A stretch of DNA of 64,000 bases from Rhizobium sp. SSA_523 (GTDB lineage Bacteria > Pseudomonadota > Alphaproteobacteria > Rhizobiales > Rhizobiaceae), in the NCBI RefSeq assembly GCF_030435705.1, contig NZ_CP129381.1, forward strand, positions 930,001-994,000, given 5' to 3'. A program made the translations under genes and the position numbers. Numbering within the stretch: the stretch's first letter is position 1; each line of letters starts with the position of its first letter. Shown here one piece after another: positions 61,989 through 64,000 of this stretch. Below the pieces are notes generated by a model. It was given only the letters and a program-made list of their open reading frames with translations, was not told the origin of the DNA and searched no databases.

Positions 61989-62387
61989 TCATGCCGCCGG
62001 CTGGGTTCCGCTGGCTGCGGAGATCATGATCATCTCGACCTTCAGGGCAGGATTGGCCAGTCGTGCCTCGAAGCAGGCGCGTGCCGGCGGGGCAATTTCC
62101 GCCACCCACTCGTCCCAGATGGCGTTCATCTCGTCCAGGCCTGCCATGTCGGCGATCATGATGGCGACGAAGATCAGCTTGTCCCGGCTGCTGCCGATCT
62201 CCGTCAGCCGCCTGTCCGCCTTTGCCAGCAATTGCCGCGTCTGCTCGGCAACCGTCAGGCCGGCATCATAGGGCGCCTCCGGCGTCACCGCGAAATAGCC
62301 GGTGCCTTGATGGGTCACCGCCAGACTGCCCCGTTTGCCGATGCCGAAACGTTCGATCAGCGCTTCAGTGTCGATCGCTGTGCTCAC
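61989..62387 (-). CDS. RidA-family (YjgF/YER057c/UK114) protein
   Basis: Protein of 132 residues resembling RidA. The Arg-containing signature PPARACFEARLANPALKVEM corresponds to the active-site region that hydrolyses reactive enamines or imines. VTPEAPYDAGLTVAEQTRQLL and DKLIFVAIMIADM are also typical. GTG start in GTGA overlap with the ATPase gene. Often one copy sits in amine or amino-acid catabolic operons to deaminate intermediates; that is the likely role here. Confidence 0.87.
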   Translation of the reverse strand: MSTAIDTEALIERFGIGKRGSLAVTHQGTGYFAVTPEAPYDAGLTVAEQTRQLLAKADRRLTEIGSSRDKLIFVAIMIADMAGLDEMNAIWDEWVAEIAPPARACFEARLANPALKVEMIMISAASGTQPAA

Positions 62388-63469
62388 CGCTGCTCTCCTT
62401 GTTCGGGAATGACGAAAACGGAGTCCGGCGTCCAGGAAATATAGCTGTCCTCACCCTCCTTGATGATGACGACGTCGGCGCCAAGGACCCGGACGCGCAT
62501 GGTGACGCTTCCCGACGTGCCGATGACGAGCGCGTTGTCACCATAATTGATGATGGTCTCCACCTTCATCGGAACGCTTTGACGGCCCTCGACCGGCTGG
62601 CGGGACAGCTTGATATGTTCGGGCCGGATCAAAAGCGTGACCGGCTGGCCTTCCGCCAGACCAGGCGCCGGGGCGTAAGCGAGCTGTGACAGGCCCAGCG
62701 CTTCGCTGGCGCCGATCCCGCTGGCAGGGTTGACGATGCGGGCGGGCACGAGGTTGCTCTCGCCGACGAAGCCGGCGACGAAGCGGGTCTGCGGCCGATG
62801 ATACACGTCGAGCGGCGACGCCGCCTGCTGGATCTCGCCCTTTTCGAAAACGACGATCCGATCCGACATGGACATGGCCTCCGACTGGTCATGCGTGACG
62901 AAGACCGTGGTGACGCCGAGCGTGCGCTGGATGCGCTTGATCTCGATCTGCATCTGTTCGCGCAGGTTCTTGTCGAGAGCGCCGAGCGGCTCATCGAGCA
63001 GCAGCAGGGAGGGTTCGAAGACCAGCGCTCGCGCCAGCGCAACGCGCTGCTGCTGACCACCGGACAATTCCTTCGGATAGCGATGGCCGAAACCCTTCAA
63101 CCCGACGAGCGACAGCATGTCCTCGGCGCGGCGCAGACCTTCGCTTCGGCCGACATTGCGCATCTGCAACGGGAAGTAGACATTTTCGGCAGCCGTGCGA
63201 TGCGGAAACAGGGCGTAGTTCTGAAACACGATGCCGATATTGCGTTCATGCGGGGCAAGATCCGTAATCGGCTTGCCGCCTACCTCGACATGGCCGCGCG
63301 TGGCCTTTTCGAAGCCTGCAATGATCATCAGCGTGGTCGTCTTGCCGGAACCCGATGGACCGAGAAACGAGACGAACTCGCCCTTGGCCACATCGAGGTT
63401 GATCTTATCGAGCGCGACGAAATGGCCGTAGGCCTTGTGGATGTCGTTAAGCTTGAGATAGCTCGTCAT
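62384..63469 (-). CDS. ABC importer ATPase, PotA (polyamine/opine) type
   Basis: ATPase of 361 residues with a C-terminal TOBE domain. Walker A GPSGSGKTT, signature LSGGQQQRVALARAL, Walker B LLLLDEPLGALDKNLR and switch FVTHDQSEAMSMS are those of the spermidine/putrescine/2-aminoethylphosphonate/opine group. It follows the PotC-type permease gene by 18 bases and overlaps the RidA gene. The importer probably brings in an amine-containing compound processed by the RidA, flavoprotein and dehydrogenase products. Confidence 0.92.
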   Translation of the reverse strand: MTSYLKLNDIHKAYGHFVALDKINLDVAKGEFVSFLGPSGSGKTTTLMIIAGFEKATRGHVEVGGKPITDLAPHERNIGIVFQNYALFPHRTAAENVYFPLQMRNVGRSEGLRRAEDMLSLVGLKGFGHRYPKELSGGQQQRVALARALVFEPSLLLLDEPLGALDKNLREQMQIEIKRIQRTLGVTTVFVTHDQSEAMSMSDRIVVFEKGEIQQAASPLDVYHRPQTRFVAGFVGESNLVPARIVNPASGIGASEALGLSQLAYAPAPGLAEGQPVTLLIRPEHIKLSRQPVEGRQSVPMKVETIINYGDNALVIGTSGSVTMRVRVLGADVVIIKEGEDSYISWTPDSVFVIPEQGEQR

Positions 63470-63487
63470 GGCAGTTCCTCGGAAAGT

Positions 63488-64000
63488 CTAGTGCGGGGCC
63501 GAAAGGCCGGCGGCATTGGCCAGGGCACGCGCCTGCCGGCGCTCGCGAATGGCTTTGGTGAGAAGGGGAAGACCGGCAGCCGCCAGCACGATGACGAAGA
63601 GCAAAGTGGAAATGACGGCGATCACCGGATCGGCCTGCTCGCGAATGCTGTCGAACATCTTGCGCGGCAGCGTCTGCGCGTCGCGGCCGGAAATGAAGAT
63701 CGCGACCACTGTCTCGTCGAAGGACTGGATGAAGGCAAACAGCGCGCTGATCATCAGCCCCGGCCGCAGGATCGGCAGCGTGACATGGATGAAGGTGCGC
63801 GATGGCGTGGCGCCGAGGCTCTGGGCGGCGCGCTCCAGCGTGCGGTCGAAACCTTTCAGATTGGCCGACAGCACGAGGAAGGCGATCGGCACGGACAGGC
63901 AGCTATGGGCCAGGATGACGCCGATATGGCTGTGAACAATGCCGAGATCGCCGAAATAGGAGTAGTAGCCGATGGCCATCACGATGTGCGGGACCGCAAG
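63488..64000 (-). CDS. ABC importer permease, PotC type (partial, window edge)
   Basis: Only the C-terminal 170 residues are inside the window; the gene continues past 64000 in an open frame (LAVPHIVMAIGYYS at the edge). The EAA-type loop is FDRTLERAAQSLGATPSRTF and LPILRPGLMISALFAF follows, as in PotC/PhnV-like permeases. It belongs with the PotA-type ATPase encoded 18 bases downstream. The partner permease and binding protein should lie beyond the right edge. Confidence 0.9.
   Translation of the reverse strand, partial: LAVPHIVMAIGYYSYFGDLGIVHSHIGVILAHSCLSVPIAFLVLSANLKGFDRTLERAAQSLGATPSRTFIHVTLPILRPGLMISALFAFIQSFDETVVAIFISGRDAQTLPRKMFDSIREQADPVIAVISTLLFVIVLAAAGLPLLTKAIRERRQARALANAAGLSAPH

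Overview
The window reads as part of a secondary replicon (megaplasmid or chromid) of a Rhizobiaceae-like alphaproteobacterium. The evidence is the high G+C content, a repA-repB partition pair of the repABC type, a globin-coupled chemoreceptor, a LuxR-type regulator, an ECF sigma / RskA-type anti-sigma pair, a rhizobial-style palindromic intergenic repeat, and an unusual density of ABC importers and sugar or amide catabolic operons. No rRNA, tRNA, CRISPR array, integrase or intact insertion sequence was seen. Gene identities rest on reading the translated sequences and on remembered family signatures; no database search was run.

Layout. 0.2-5.4 kb: a DUF3072 protein, a LuxR-type regulator, a globin-coupled methyl-accepting chemotaxis protein, and divergent repB and repA with no repC beside them. 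5.7-11.0 kb: a Dpp/Opp-type peptide importer with a fused permease-ATPase. 11.1-18.8 kb: a YqaA-type membrane protein, then a Liv-type (branched-chain amino acid or amide) importer whose operon ends in two little-known membrane or envelope proteins. 18.9-20.9 kb: a P-loop NTPase fused to a formylglycine-generating-enzyme-like (C-type-lectin fold) domain. 20.9-35.1 kb: a catabolic island around a GntR/FCD regulator. It holds a second peptide-type importer, an extra solute-binding protein without a signal peptide, a VOC protein, a rhodanese-type sulfurtransferase, a hydantoin-racemase-like protein, a cyclic amidohydrolase, a DHDPS-family lyase, an atypical SDR and a MalY-type C-S lyase. Three copies of a 22-bp palindrome (core ATATAnnACGnnnTATAT) sit at its promoters and are the likely GntR operators. 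This island is the best candidate in the window for an undescribed catabolic system.

35.1-39.0 kb: an ECF sigma/anti-sigma operon divergent from a secreted DUF4394 protein, then an SDR with a minisatellite-encoded tail and a small membrane protein. 39.0-49.4 kb: a sugar ABC importer, a GH105-type unsaturated glycosidase and three Gfo/Idh/MocA oxidoreductases, transcribed away from a KdgR-like IclR regulator. 49.4-59.5 kb: genes matching a galactonate-type (De Ley-Doudoroff) route, namely an SDR sugar dehydrogenase, an SMP-30 lactonase fused to an IclR regulator, an enolase-superfamily dehydratase with a DxH signature, a KDGal kinase, a DHDPS-family aldolase, and a sugar ABC importer. 59.4-64.0 kb: a zinc alcohol dehydrogenase, a GlcD-type flavoprotein, a RidA protein and a PotA/PotC-type importer that runs off the right edge.

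The recurring design is import plus catabolism under a local one-component regulator (GntR, IclR). Genes within operons are tightly packed, often with ATGA or GTGA overlaps, and solute-binding-protein genes are usually separated from their permease genes by a gap holding a stem-loop or repeat.
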